This document shows positions 22,340 to 33,456 of a DNA stretch of 64,000 bases, piece after piece. The notes beneath the pieces were generated by a model. The model worked only from the letters and a program-made list of their open reading frames with translations. It searched no databases and had not been told where the DNA came from. The position numbers and the translations under genes are program-made. Location: positions 69,437,389-69,501,388 of the forward strand of contig CM069435.1 of the NCBI GenBank assembly GCA_035610365.1, given 5' to 3'. Each line of letters opens with the position of its first letter. Positions within the stretch are counted from its first letter, which is position 1. Source of the DNA: Aquatica leii. Taxonomy: Eukaryota; Arthropoda; Insecta; Coleoptera; Lampyridae.

Positions 22340-23760
22340 ATTGTATATTATTTAACCAGTCCTGTAGTTTCCACGTAGTGGTGGCGCTACTATCGACTTC
22401 CGTTTGTATCTGTAAATTAACAATTTTAGTGCTGATAAAACTACTAATAAATACAATAAAGAACGTGGGTGAGTTAATCGGATAATTACGGGAAAGGATT
22501 ACTGTGCGAATTAACTGGATTTACAATATTTATTTCGGATCAGGTTGACAATAATACGGGAAGTTTGTGTGATTGCTGTTTGAGGTTAATGTTAGCACGT
22601 GGATTGTACTGACTGCCAGGCAAGTATTTAATAAACTACAGGCTTATTTGCAAACGGTATTTCTACAGGTAATTAATTCTGAGTACAAGGGTGATTCGAG
22701 AAGTTAATACGATTTAATTCGACCAGGAAAACGTATTGAACATACTACGATTGATACTTGAATTCAGGTGATTGTTGTTTTAATATACTCGTAGATTTAG
22801 CTCTTGTGAATCTATACGTTGCAGGTGGGTAAACTAACGAATTATAACAAATCTACGCTACGGCTCCCCGATGCAATATTTTTGTTAAACTCGAGAGTTT
22901 ACTTTACGCTAGGTGGTTAAACGATTACAAACGTACCGAGTTAACTGTAGTCTGTAACAGAATTTGTCGAGGGTAAGTTAACAATTGTAAATAAGCAGTT
23001 GTAGCGAAGGCCCCGATACAAAAGGCTTAGTTACTTTGTACACTTAATCCCCTACTGTTCTAGCACTGCGATGCTACTGGTTTCGGTACAAGGCTGGACT
23101 GGAAATTAATTAAACGGTGAACTTATTAACAGGCCAACAATCGTGAATGAAAATACAAGAAGTCTGGTCAGTACGAGGATTTATCGTAACACAAAACAAT
23201 CGAAGGAATGAGCCAGGTGAATCGCGTTTGGTCAGGTTAATCGGTGAAATTACTAAAGAATTAATCAAGGGACGGTGCGAGGTTCGGTGTTAACAGGATT
23301 ATTAATTTTCAACAGGTTAGTTCGTTGTAACAGGTTCTGGTAACAGGAATAATTAGTCGGTTTCAGGAGAGAAGGCCAAGACGTAGCGGTTGTTGTTGAA
23401 TAAACGGATTAGAAAATTAGCAAGGTGAATAGCGGATGGTCTGGTTAATTATTAAAACGGACAGAATTATCAAGAGACGGTGCGAGGTTGTCGTTACTGG
23501 ATTTCGGCAGGTTAATTCGGTTTACAGGTAAGTAGAGCACAGGTAAACAGGATTAAGGCTAAGTGAAATTTGTTTCAGGGGATCTCCTTTTATAGCGGGT
23601 TATCACGTACGAGGACACATGAGTGGGGTATGGCGCGCGCTTCGTCGGACTGGAGGTGGTTTACATGCACAAGGTCCTAAGTTCACGCGTAATTTGATTG
23701 AAATTATAAAAATTTATGAACACAAATATGCGGCGGACTTCCGATTCATTACACATGCAA
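22340..23760. repeat. GC-richer, non-coding repeat region with a ~200-bp internal duplication
   Basis: This stretch is clearly less AT-rich than its surroundings and has no long open frame. Two stretches share GACGGTGCGAGGTT and neighbouring words (about 23217-23330 and 23422-23525), spaced by about 205 bp. Words such as AACAGG and GGTTAATTCGG recur. The look is that of a long LTR or a non-autonomous retroelement body, but I found neither ends nor target duplication. Confidence 0.4.
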
Positions 23761-24735
23761 GCTGTAATTAGAGATAGAAGAAGAAATAGACATTACTAAT
23801 TCACCGTTATGTTACTCTTTTTTAATCAATCATCTAATAATCGGTTCTAAGGTTATCATTTGTAAAGAAAACAATACTAACATACGTAGAACACGTCAAA
23901 ATAATACACATAGCAAAAACATTGCATATATATATTAGCAAAAATAAATAAATAAAAGATTTAAAAAAACATGCAATATTTTTGTACATCAGTGTACAAA
24001 CACAAAAAATAGTTTTCTTGTGCCGGTTAATGAAAAATTTTTCTTTAAAGATTTGGTTTAAAGCAGCCTAGTTTTGAGATATTTGCAATTAAAGTTTTTA
24101 GGCCAGTCCTAACTATCTAAACAAAAATGAAATTGTTTATTGATTGTAATTATGCGGTAAATCATACGTGTAAACGTTGTAAAATCCGTGAAACGTATTA
24201 ATGTATTGTGTGAATTATTGTTTTTTTTTAATTTTCCATCTACAAAATCAATTATTAATAAAATAATTAAAGCAGATAGTAGTGTCTATTTCTTAGCGTT
24301 ATTACTGACCTAGCTTAACAAAATGTACTTTGTGTACACGATCGCGTTTATCTTTGATTGTAACCAAAACAAGATAATTAAATGCAAAATTTAGCTTTCT
24401 TAGAACTGAGTTTAAAAATCTTATTTATTTTTGTCTTGATTTTTTAACGGGTTTCTTTAGTTGATGCAATGCAATATTCTAATAGACAATTGCCTTTAAT
24501 AAGTTTTATTTTGGCTTGTGTGGAAGGACTGGAAGTGTTCTTCTTACCTACAAAAGCCGTGGTCAAAAAAGACCACCTCATGTATTGGCAATAAAAAAAG
24601 AATAAATCTTTTTAATAAAATCCAAATTTTAATATTTGTTTTTCTTTAATGTATATGAAGATATTGTAAATTGTAAAAGACCGGACACAAAGTAGCATTA
24701 GAAAAATAGACCGCGTAGGTAATATGTCCCATAGT
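23761..24735. other. AT-rich interval, no gene recognised
   Basis: No open frame or repeat that I can name. Confidence 0.45.
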
Positions 24736-24739
24736 ACGT

Positions 24740-25500
24740 TATATGGTGTTTTCAGGAATTATTCTTTGTACCCTTACCATGCTCAACGAGTCCAATAGTT
24801 AACTGACGATGATTTTGAACCGTAAAATGAGTTTTGTGAGTGATTACAGTAACAAGAAGCTTTGACTCTGACTTTAGTGCCAAAATATTATTTTTAAATG
24901 AGTGTTCTTTTACACAAAATAAAATGCGCATGCTTGAAATGAAAAAAACTCTCATAAAATTCAACAAAGTAATTTTTTGTGGCGGTTTTTTATTAATGTT
25001 TGGACGGGTACTTTAAGTAATAGTTTAATTAGAACGTTAATTTTACCAGGAAGATTAACAAGCGACTTGTACTTTTATAAGAAACTTTTGCGCAAGAATT
25101 TGATGATTTACTCCTTGCAGTTCGCAGAACAATGTGGTTTATGCACGATAGAGGTCTTCCGCATGTAATTCACCCCGTTTTCAATGTCCTAAATATAACT
25201 TTTACGGCTCGTTGGATTGGAATAAACGGCACTTGACGCTGGTCAGACCGTAGACTAGATATTAACTTTTTAGAAATTTTTCTAGAGCTATGTAAAAGGT
25301 GAAGTATACAAAACCCCCAGCAAATAAGAGACAAATACTGCAAAATCTATTTTTTGCAGCAGCAAATACAATTAGACCGAACGTGCAATTATTTACGCCA
25401 GTAACGAACAATTTTCGGCGACGTTTAGACGTATGTGTTATCTAATGGAAGAAGTATTATCTAGTGTACTTGAAAAAAATGTGCAGAATAGCAATTTCAT
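24740..25500 (+). pseudogene. mariner-superfamily transposase relic
   Basis: Across three frames the plus strand gives LTDDDFEP..NEFCEW, ILPGRLTSDLYF, MWFMHD (25132-25149, second catalytic Asp at 25147-25149), FTARWIGINGT, and a degraded RSPDLNPLDFFLW-type block around 25245-25300, then VKGEVYKTP. This order matches the insect mariner-like family with MWFxHDGxPxH. Stops and shifts throughout make it inactive. A copy with similar N-terminal text lies in 40718-40880. Confidence 0.72.
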
Positions 25501-25729
25501 TTAACTTTAGTAATTTAACTAGGCGTTAACCGATAACATTATTTTGCATTTATTTTTATTTTTATTGGCAGCCAATCGCTGAGAAGAAATTTCCACTTTT
25601 CAGAACAGTTTATTTTCATTCGTGGCGTTAACAACCTTAGAAGACTACAGGTTCGCGATTTACGATTTATTTTGCTAAAAATTTTGTTTTTTAAATTTTC
25701 TTGTTGAAACTTTTATTTTGATCTTCACA

Positions 25730-26480
25730 AGATACCCGATGAATGGCGAACAAGCATTCTCTTGTTTAAAAAAGGAGATAAAAAACTACCAAAAAATCAC
25801 AGAGACATTAATTTACTGAACTCAACACTGAAGTTAATAACTAAAATAATTTAAACAATAAGATAAATAGTATCATTTCCTTTAAGATAAACAACAGGAC
25901 TTTAAAAAGCGCAGATCTTGCACTGATGCAGTCTTTGCGATAAGGCAAATTGTCGAAAAATGTATTGAATATAATAGACCTGCCTACATAAGCTTCATAG
26001 ACTTGCAAAAAGCATTTGATTGTGTTAGGCTAAAGGATGTTTATATTACAGTAGATAAGTATCTTACAACTTAATTAAAGTCATAGAAAACATATATAGT
26101 GCCAACAAAATACAAGCCAAAATCGATAAAAAACTCAATTCCCGTAGAAAAAGAAATTCGACAGGGCGATTTCCTGAGTCCACAAATTCTTAATATAATT
26201 ATGGACGAGATTATAAGGCAAGAACGCCGTTTAAAGAGATACAAAATGGATAACCGCAATATAACAACTCTATGTTACACCGATGATGCTGTGCTTGTTG
26301 CAGAAAACGAGTACGACCTTCTGAGATTGCTGTATCGCTTTAAGTGTGTAGTGAAGTCTCTGAACATGGTTATTTCTGTCAAAAAAACTTGTTGTCGATG
26401 ATCAAATTATACAACAAGAAATGAAATTTAAATACCTAGTCATAGAGCCTTCCGGATATGATGATGTCGCGTCAGAAGCA
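25730..26480 (+). pseudogene. Non-LTR retrotransposon reverse transcriptase fragment
   Basis: Reverse transcriptase blocks appear in order: IPDEWRTSILLFKKGDKK, then SADAVFAIRQIVEKCIEYNR, FIDLQKAFDCV (first catalytic Asp region), EIRQGDFLSPQILNIIMDEI (26151-26215), and ITTLCYTDDAVLVAENE (26262-26310, the YxDD-like box as YTDD). The frame 26099-26401 holds the last two blocks. Upstream blocks need frame changes. Endonuclease and 3' end are not present here; 62440-62580 is a C-terminal piece of a similar element. The clade is unresolved. Confidence 0.82.
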
Positions 26481-27186
26481 ACGATAATCTATTTTGAATA
26501 CATTTAAGCAGAATTTACACAATAAGCTTGTTTAGAGTGAAAAATTTTATCTAACTACTTTTTATGTGATAACATTATTTTGTATTTCATTTTGTATATT
26601 TTTATCATTCAGTTATTATTATCAAAAGCATCTAAATACCAACGTGATTCTATTAACTGATAAAAAGACTAAATAGTGACGGGAGAATAATTTTCATAAA
26701 ATAACGTTTACCATAATATTTTCAAAACATAGGCTCTTATTGGTTCATTACTATAGAAAATACAGAGCATGATTTAAGCTTTAAAAATGTAATTTTAACT
26801 GATTTGTAAATTTAAATTGACAAACAATACAAATATAAAACCAACTACTTATGTAGTTTTAATTTAAAAAAAAACTTTTTGAGTTTTCAGATTGAGATTG
26901 CCAAACATTTATATGAAAACACTGAAATTAATTTTCTTATATGAATTGCAAACTTAGAGGTCTGGTATCAGACAGCTATATGTTTTAAACTTTTACATAT
27001 GTTAAATAATTCAAACAACAATATATTAAATCATATGTCAAACAATTTACGTAAACAGTTAAAATTAAAGTTTTCAAAATATTAAAAAAGCTTTGATTCT
27101 TTTATAATGGTAAACACTTGTGTATTAAGTTTCTTATTATTTACGATTCGTAGTACTGTTGTAGTTTCGTTACTTGTTGATTGAAT
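26481..27186. other. AT-rich interval before the gypsy insertion
   Basis: No gene seen. The 4-bp target site atat at 27187-27190 marks its end. Confidence 0.45.
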
Positions 27187-27190
27187 ATAT

Positions 27191-27635
27191 TGAAACGTCC
27201 GAGAAATTACTTGCAAATGCAAGAGCCTTCTAGAACTGTTATCTAGTTTCTAGAAGATATAGCGAAAAGTGAGGAACGATCGAGAAAGATTCGCCGATGT
27301 CTATAAAAGCCGAAGATGGAAATCGTAGGTCAGTTATTGCTGGAATGTGAATGCATGCAGTATTAAATAAATAAGCAAGTGAAGATAAATAAGTGATTAG
27401 CACGTGCGGAGTTTTAAATAAATCGAGTGAACGTGACTATCAGCTGTGAAATCCGAGGACGTTATCTAATCTTATCTTAAGTGTTATACAACCGTTATAC
27501 ATAAATTATAGTGTAAGTGTTTTTATTATTAGATTTAATTAGTTCCGTTAATTTAAAAGTATACATATTTCTATAAAAGTAAACGTAGTTTTAATCGTTT
27601 AAATAAATTAGTTTTTAAGTAATAAATTCGTTACA
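27191..27635 (+). repeat. 5' LTR of gypsy copy B
   Basis: 445 bp, TG...CA bounded, and identical by eye to 33401-33845. It contains GTCTATAAAAGCC at about 27299-27311, a plausible TATA box, so transcription probably starts in the LTR some 25-30 bp beyond it. Confidence 0.95.
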
Positions 27636-27638
27636 AAT

Positions 27639-27655
27639 TGGTGTCAGGTGTGGGG
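27639..27655 (+). promoter_or_regulatory. Primer-binding site of gypsy copy B
   Basis: TGGTGTCAGGTGTGGGG begins 3 bp after the LTR end, where the tRNA primer pairs. I cannot name the tRNA with confidence. Confidence 0.7.
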
Positions 27656-27991
27656 TTTTAAACCCGTGGAAATCGTGTAAATAGATAAAGTTGTTCGCGA
27701 TTTTTATTACTGTAAATACCATTAAGTAATCTAATATCGCTTCATAATAAAAACATTGATTGTGAAAATAACTCTTAAATTCGAGATACGCGTGTTTATT
27801 TATAAAGTGTAATCATAGTTAAATTCGTTAATATAGTGTTTATTAAACTTTAGTGCGTTATCGCGATATTAATTAAATTCGTTTCCGTTTAATATTAACA
27901 AGTGAATCGTTATTAAATTTTGTGTTATATAAAAACTGCATTTTAAAAAGAAGTGTATTCAAAACTTTATATTCGTGTTATATTTAAATTT

Positions 27992-29173
27992 ATGCCGGTG
28001 ACGCGTTCGCAAACAGTTAAAATGGATGCAAAGCTATTTGAATTTCTTGAATCAATCAAAATGGTCAGGAATCGATGACTAGAAAAATGGAAGAAAAACT
28101 CTCCGAACATTCTCAGAAAATGGAAGAAAATTCTAGAAAAATAGAAGAAAAGTTGTTGGAAAATTCTAGAAGTTTAAAAGAAGAAATACGAACGAGCATA
28201 GAAAATCAAATTAAAGTTGTTCAAGAGGAAACCCAAGCAGACATGTTAAACTTAAAAGAAGAAATTTGCGATTCTATGAATGACATAATAGAAGAAGTAC
28301 AAGACAAACTAGAAGAGAAGTTAAAAGAAAATTCAAGAACCATAGAAGACAGAATGAAATTGCTTGAAGAAAGAATGAACCAAATGAATTACCATGGTAA
28401 AGGAAGTGTCACGAGTGAAGATTTAATAATGGACCGTCGGGAAGAAACCACCCACAAGTTCAAAGTTGTACCACCGAATTTTGATGGTAAAGTTCCATGG
28501 TCAACCTTACTACAGCAGTTTGAAGCCGCAGCTACTGCTAATGGTTGGAGCAACAAGCAGAAAGCGACGTCTTTAATAGTGTCCTTACGTGGAGAAGCGC
28601 TGGGAATTTTACAAACCGTTCCGGACCATCTGCAAGAAAATTACGAACTCTTAATATCACGATTAGAAATGAGATATGGGATGCTCATCTTCAACAAGTA
28701 TACCAAGCTCAAATTAAAGTCGGGTTCAGAAAGCTGCCGAAAGTCTTCAAGAGTTTGAGGCTGACATCGCTAGATTAACACGGCTTGCGTATCCTACAGC
28801 ACCGGATACCTTCCTGGAGCAGTTAGCTATTCAAACTTTCGTAGATGGCCTCCGAGACAGCGAAACACAGCAGACCCTCCGGTTAGCTCGACCGAAGACG
28901 TTGGATGACGCGTTGGTGCATGCTTTGGAGTTTGAAGCAGCAAAACAAGCATCGCAACGAGGTGGTCATAGACTCTGCTGTGCTACAGAAGTACCCGCGC
29001 AGACACTGGAAAGCATCGAGGAGATAGCGCGACGAATACTTCGGGAAAGAGGAGTGACAGCTTTGAACTGCGATGAAATAGGCCATGATCGACGGGACAG
29101 TACCAAACCTAAGAAGAGGACTAGAAGAGCACTCGCAAATTTGGAACGAGGCGAGCGAAAGAAACAAAAGTAA
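27992..29173 (+). pseudogene. gag of gypsy copy B
   Basis: The first ATG (27992) begins MPVTRSQTVKMDAKLFEFLE and hits TGA after 28 codons. Comparison with the copy at 46 kb shows a small indel near 28055-28070 that shifts the frame. The next frame (28075-28758) has a long Lys/Glu-rich coiled coil over its first ~115 residues, then a capsid-like part (WSTLLQQFEAAATANGWSN...). It is broken again near 28679, where one base is missing relative to the other copy. Capsid continues in another frame (LEQLAIQTFVDGLRDSETQQ) to about 29173. A degraded CCHC zinc knuckle (LNCDEIGHDRRDST) has lost two of its Cys. Confidence 0.85.
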
Positions 29174-29208
29174 TCACATCTAGTCAAACTCCGGAGGTTA
29201 CAATCCAA

Positions 29209-29745
29209 ATGGCATCGCCTAGAGAGCAATTGCATAGCATTTATCTCGATGGCAAGATCAATGGAAGAAGTGTTCAGTTACTGGTTGGCAATGGAGCGAC
29301 GAAAACCATCATTCGTCTTGACATGTTATTCGAAAACGAGAAGACATCACCAGTAACAGTACGACTTCGAACGGCAACGGGTGAAAAAATACCTACTCAC
29401 GGACAAGTCAAAGTAACCATTGATTTGGGAAATAGAGTACTCGACCATCAAGTGCTGGTAGCCAACATCACGGAAGAAGTTATTCTGTGAATGAACGTGA
29501 TAAAGAAGTATGAGTTCCATTTGAAGAACGAAGTTCTGAAGATGGACAATGAAGAAATTCATATTCATTAGGCAGAGAAGGCAGCCGTGCGAGTTTTATT
29601 GAGTGAAGACGCGACTCTGTCTGCAAGGACTGAAAGTGTGGTGATGGCACGCCTGGATGGAAATCTCCGAGAAGGTTACATACGGGCGATTGAACCAATG
29701 GAAGGCGGCTTAGTTGAAAAAGGACTACTCGTTGGCAGAACTTAA
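29209..29745 (+). pseudogene. Retropepsin-like protease and linker of gypsy copy B
   Basis: The aspartic protease region has LVGNGATKTII where active enzymes have DTGA; the catalytic Asp codon reads GGC, so this enzyme is dead. The flap and second strand read VTVRLRTATGEKIPTHG and DHQVLVANITEEVIL. Stops at 29488-29490 (TGA) and 29569-29571 (TAG) interrupt the frame, which otherwise continues to about 29745. Copy C at 47 kb keeps the Asp but has DTE. Confidence 0.85.
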
Positions 29746-29763
29746 GTACGAGTAAAAAATACG

Positions 29764-30835
29764 ATGCCAGTAAGGATCTTAAACATCAACTCAGATCCTG
29801 TAACGTTGAAAAAGAAGACCGTGATAGGCCAATGCACGCCAGTATCACAAATTGTGAGATGCGTGAAGTCGAACGAAGATACGTCGCTGAAGAAGTGTCC
29901 ACAACATCTATTGGACATTCTTACCACCAAATGCGAAAACCTCAGCAAGACCAGCTGGCTAAAGTTAAAGTGTTGATCCAAGAGTTGCAAGATGTGTTCG
30001 CGCGCTGGAGAGTGGCTCCAGGAAGAACTAACGTGGTGAAACATAAAATTAATACCGGAGACGCTCGGCCGATACGACAACATCCACGCAGACTTCCTTT
30101 GGCGAAAAGAGAAGAAGCCGAACAAATAATTACGGATATGGAGAGAAGGCGTGATTGAACCTTCAAGTAGTCCATGGGCATCCCCAGTGGTACTCGTGAA
30201 GAAGAAGGATGGATCAACGAGGTTTTGCGTAGACTACAGGCAGCTAAACGACGTGACCAAAAGGACAGCTACCCTTTACCCAGAATTGACGATACGCCAG
30301 ACACCCTGTCAGGATCCCAGTGGTTTTCTACGTTAGATTTAAAAGTGGATACTGGCAGGTAGAATTAGAACCCAAGGATCGTGAAAAACAGCTTTTACGA
30401 TCGGAACTGGTTTGTGGCAGTTCACTGTAATGCCCTTCGGCCTGTGTAACGCTCCTGCAACGTTCGAGCGTTTGATGGAGACCATCTTGCGCGGATTGTC
30501 TTGGAAGACGTGCTTGGTCTACCTGGACGACGTTGATCGTGGTTGGAAGGTCGTTTGAAGAGCACTTAAACAACTTGAAGGAAGTGTTCCAGAGATTACG
30601 TGGGGCTAACCTCAAACTGAGCCCAAAGAAGTGCCACGTATTTAAGAAGGAAGTCCAATACCTTGGCCACGTCGTATCTAGAGACGGAGTAAGGGCTGAC
30701 CCAGACAAAATCCGAGCAGTGCAAGCATGGCCAAGACCGATCGACAAACATCAGGTCCGGAAGTTTCCTTGGTTGTGCAATTTATTATAGAAGATTTGTC
30801 CCCGGATTTGCCAATATTGCCAAACCATTGACAAA
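29764..30835 (+). pseudogene. Reverse transcriptase of gypsy copy B, several frameshifts
   Basis: In order: RILNINSDPVTLKKKTVIGQ linker (29773 onward), [20 protein letters not shown] with DYRQLN (30172-30250), [31 protein letters not shown] (30439-30490), and VYLDDV (the YxDD catalytic box near 30518-30530). Next is LKLSPKKCHVFKKEVQYLGH, then the thumb with RFVPGFANIAKPLTKL leading into RNase H. Compared with copy C, single bases are missing from A-runs near 30262, 30345 and 30388, and extra bases occur near 30527 and 30764. Each key motif is intact, so the loss is by indels only. Confidence 0.88.
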
Positions 30836-31772
30836 ACTAACCGAAGAAAAAGCAGAATTTAGATGGAATGAAGACTGCGAAAATTCTTTTAATCAACTAA
30901 AACAGGCCCTAGTCACTTCGCCAATTTTGAGTTATCCACGAGAAGATGGAAAGTTTGTTTTGGATACCGACGCAAGCAATATGGCCATAGGCGCGGTCCT
31001 TTCGCAGGTTCAAGATGGACAAGAAAAGGTGATCGCGTACTTTAGCAAGGTTTTGTCTAGGCCAGAAAGGAATTATTGCGTGACTAGGAGGGAGCTGTTA
31101 GCAGTCGTTAAGTCCATCGAACATTTCTACAAGTATTTGTATGGACGAAGATTTTTACTGAGAACAGACCACGCCGCTTTAAAATGGCTACTGCAGTTCC
31201 GTAACCCAGAAGGACAAGTAGCAAGATGGATCGAGAGACTGCAAGAGTATGACTACGACACAGAACACCGTGCCGGAAGCAGTCATCGGAACGCTGATGC
31301 CTTATCCAGAAGACCATGTCCGGCGGACTGCAGCCATTGTTCGCGACTGGAAGAAAAGTCGAATGCCTCCCGGAGAACTGCTATGGTTGATGATGAGTGG
31401 GAACCTGAGCAGTTACGTCGCGAACAAGAAGACGATCCTGAAATAAGACTACTCCTCGACTGGAAAGAAAGCGGCCGACGACCAACCTGGGAAGAAGTGA
31501 GTGCTTTGGGCAAAAATATCAAAGCGTACTGGGCGCAGTGGGACTCCTTGATAGTAGAAGACGGTCTTCTTAAGCGATCCTCAGAAAGTGCCGAGGGCAC
31601 GGGAAACAAACTACAGCTGGTAGTGCCGAAAAGCAGGGGGACCGAAGTGTTGAAGCATGTCCACGATGGGACATCAGGAGGACACTTTGGCAGTAAGAAG
31701 ACGTTGGGCAAAGTGCGAGAACGATTCTACTGGATGAACTGCAAAGAGGGACGTCATGAAATGGTGCCGTAA
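30828..31772 (+). CDS. RNase H and integrase N-terminal part of gypsy copy B
   Basis: Open for 314 codons. RNase H shows VLDTDASNMAIGAVLSQ (first acidic residue), ERNYCVTRRELLAVV (Glu), LRTDHAALKWLL (Asp) and HRNADALSR (last Asp), so all expected catalytic residues are present. RNase H removes the RNA template during reverse transcription. The integrase zinc-binding domain begins near residue 265 (H...H in HVHDGTSGGHFG) and its two Cys lie beyond the frameshift at about 31745 (WCRKCIVC). In the family this is part of the Pol polyprotein; the listed start is only where this frame becomes open. Confidence 0.9.
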   Translation: MTKLTEEKAEFRWNEDCENSFNQLKQALVTSPILSYPREDGKFVLDTDASNMAIGAVLSQVQDGQEKVIAYFSKVLSRPERNYCVTRRELLAVVKSIEHFYKYLYGRRFLLRTDHAALKWLLQFRNPEGQVARWIERLQEYDYDTEHRAGSSHRNADALSRRPCPADCSHCSRLEEKSNASRRTAMVDDEWEPEQLRREQEDDPEIRLLLDWKESGRRPTWEEVSALGKNIKAYWAQWDSLIVEDGLLKRSSESAEGTGNKLQLVVPKSRGTEVLKHVHDGTSGGHFGSKKTLGKVRERFYWMNCKEGRHEMVP

Positions 31773-32693
31773 ATGCATAGTCTGCGCTTCAGGAAATGGT
31801 CCAGCGAGAAAGCGCAAAGCACCCATGAAACAATACAACGTAGGAAGCCCTTTGGAAAGAGTAGCGATTGACATTGCAGGGCCGTTCCCAGAATCCGATT
31901 CGGGAAATAAATACATCTTGGTGGCGATGGATTATTTCACGAATGGACGGAGGCTTACGCCATACCCAACCAGGAAGCAGCTACAGTCGCAGACGTATTG
32001 GTAAAAGAATTTTTCTGCCGGTTTGGAGTTCCGTTGGAATTACACTCCGATCAAGGCCGCAATTTTGAGTCTGGGCTGTTTCAAGAAGTTTGCCGACTGT
32101 TAGGAATTAAAAAGACTAGGACAGCGCCTCTCCATCCTCAGTCTGATGGCATGGTTGAACGGATGAATCGAACAATGGGCAAGTACTTAGCCAAGGTAGT
32201 GTCCGAACATCAAAGAGACTGGGATCAGTACTTGCACCTCTTCTTAATGGCGTACCGATCATCCGTTCACGAAAGCACAGGCCAAACACCATCCTGTGTC
32301 ATGCTCGGTCGTGAGATAAGATTACCATGCGATCTTCAATTTGGACGAAGGCCGGAAGAAGAAGTCGCTGGAGAAGATTACGTCAGCAAGCTGGCAAAGA
32401 GGCTAGACGAAGTACATGAAGAGGTTCGTAAAAACACACAAATTGCCAGCGACAGGATGAAAACAAGATATGACGTCAAGGCGCAAAATGGTGGGTTTCA
32501 ACCTGGCGATATGGTTTGGTTGTATAACCCTCAAAGGAGACGTGGTTTGTCGCCGAAGCTGCAAAGGCAATGGGAGGGCCCCTATGAAGTCGTGCAGCGT
32601 ATTAACGACGTTATATACCGCATCCGAAAACCGCCCAGAGGTGTTTCCAAAAGTGGTCCACGTCGATCGTCTAGCCCCGTTTGCTGGCGATAA
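31756..32693 (+). pseudogene. Integrase of gypsy copy B, one internal frameshift
   Basis: Two overlapping frames make up the core. 31756-31945 carries the zinc-finger Cys pair and AIDIAGPFPESDSGNKYILV (first catalytic Asp). 31998-32650 carries LHSDQGRNFES (second Asp) and HPQSDGMVERMNRTMGKYL (catalytic Glu), followed by the GPY/F-like C-terminal part (WEGPYEVVQRINDVIYRI). A small shift near 31945-31955 separates them, and another near 32642-32650 takes the frame into the macro-domain region. All D,D-35-E residues are present. Confidence 0.9.
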
Positions 32694-33456
32694 CCACAAT
32701 CCGCAAGTTCAGGTCCGAACCAGAGTAATAAGTAGCAGAACCAGGAATCCAATCGAAGAAATGGGGTTCGAAAAGTTTATGAACTTATACGGAGGTTCTG
32801 GAAAAGCTAGGTTCGGAGTTACCACCGAGGAACAACAAGACCTGTTCCAGACACAAAAAGATTACGCCATCGCACATTGTGTGAGCGAGGAGCTTGACAT
32901 GTCCAAAGGGGTTGCAGTCGTGTTTAAAAAGAAGTTTGGACAGCTAGATGAATTACGAGGACAGCAACCGGCAGTCGGAAAGGTTTTAGGACTACGTGGT
33001 GACGGACGCTTCGTTTTCTATCTGGTCACCAAGAAATACTCACGTGTCAAGCCGTTATACAAAGATCTGTGGCGAACATTATGGAGTCTCAAGAGACAAA
33101 TGGAGTTCCATCATGTTAAGAAATTGGCAGTACCTAAGCTTGGTTGTGGCTTAGACCAACTGAATTGGAGGACAGTTCGAAACATGTTGGAGGTCGTCTT
33201 CCGAGGAACAGGCATTCAAGTGTTGGTCTGTAGTTACCAACCGAGGAGAGTATTGGGTCAGGAAAAGTCCATTGACTGTTACTTTTATGGTCAAGGAAGT
33301 TGCCGAAATGGAGGAAGCTGCCGCTATCGCCACGATCCCTTTTACCGGTGTCGCATCCAGTCTCCTGTTCTGGGACAGAACAGTCCTAAGAAGGGGGCAG
33401 TGAAACGTCCGAGAAATTACTTGCAAATGCAAGAGCCTTCTAGAACTGTTATCTAG
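32640..33456 (+). CDS. C-terminal Pol extension: TARG1/OARD1-like macro domain plus CCCH zinc finger
   Basis: The frame (open from 32470; the part before 32640 is out of frame with integrase) reads PKVVHVDRLAPF, the integrase tail, then a linker. A macro domain follows at 32857-33237: AIAHCVSEELDMSKGVAVVF with KKKFG, then DGRFVFYLVTKKYSR, VKKLAVPKLGCGLDQLNW, and a final hydrophobic strand. This order and wording fit the ADP-ribosyl hydrolase TARG1/OARD1 (C6orf130) group. The Lys of LVTKK and the Asp of GCGLD fall at the two catalytic positions known for TARG1. At 33277-33333 stands C-x7-C-x5-C-x3-H (CYFYGQGSC...C...H), an RNA-binding type CCCH finger. The stop is inside the 3' LTR (33454-33456). 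It was probably translated as the end of Pol. Family wording supports ADP-ribose binding or removal; activity and purpose are inference. Confidence 0.88.
33388..33400 (+). promoter_or_regulatory. Polypurine tract of gypsy copy B
   Basis: AAGAAGGGGGCAG abuts the 3' LTR, where plus-strand DNA synthesis is primed in LTR elements. It overlaps the coding frame of the CCCH-containing extension. Confidence 0.75.
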
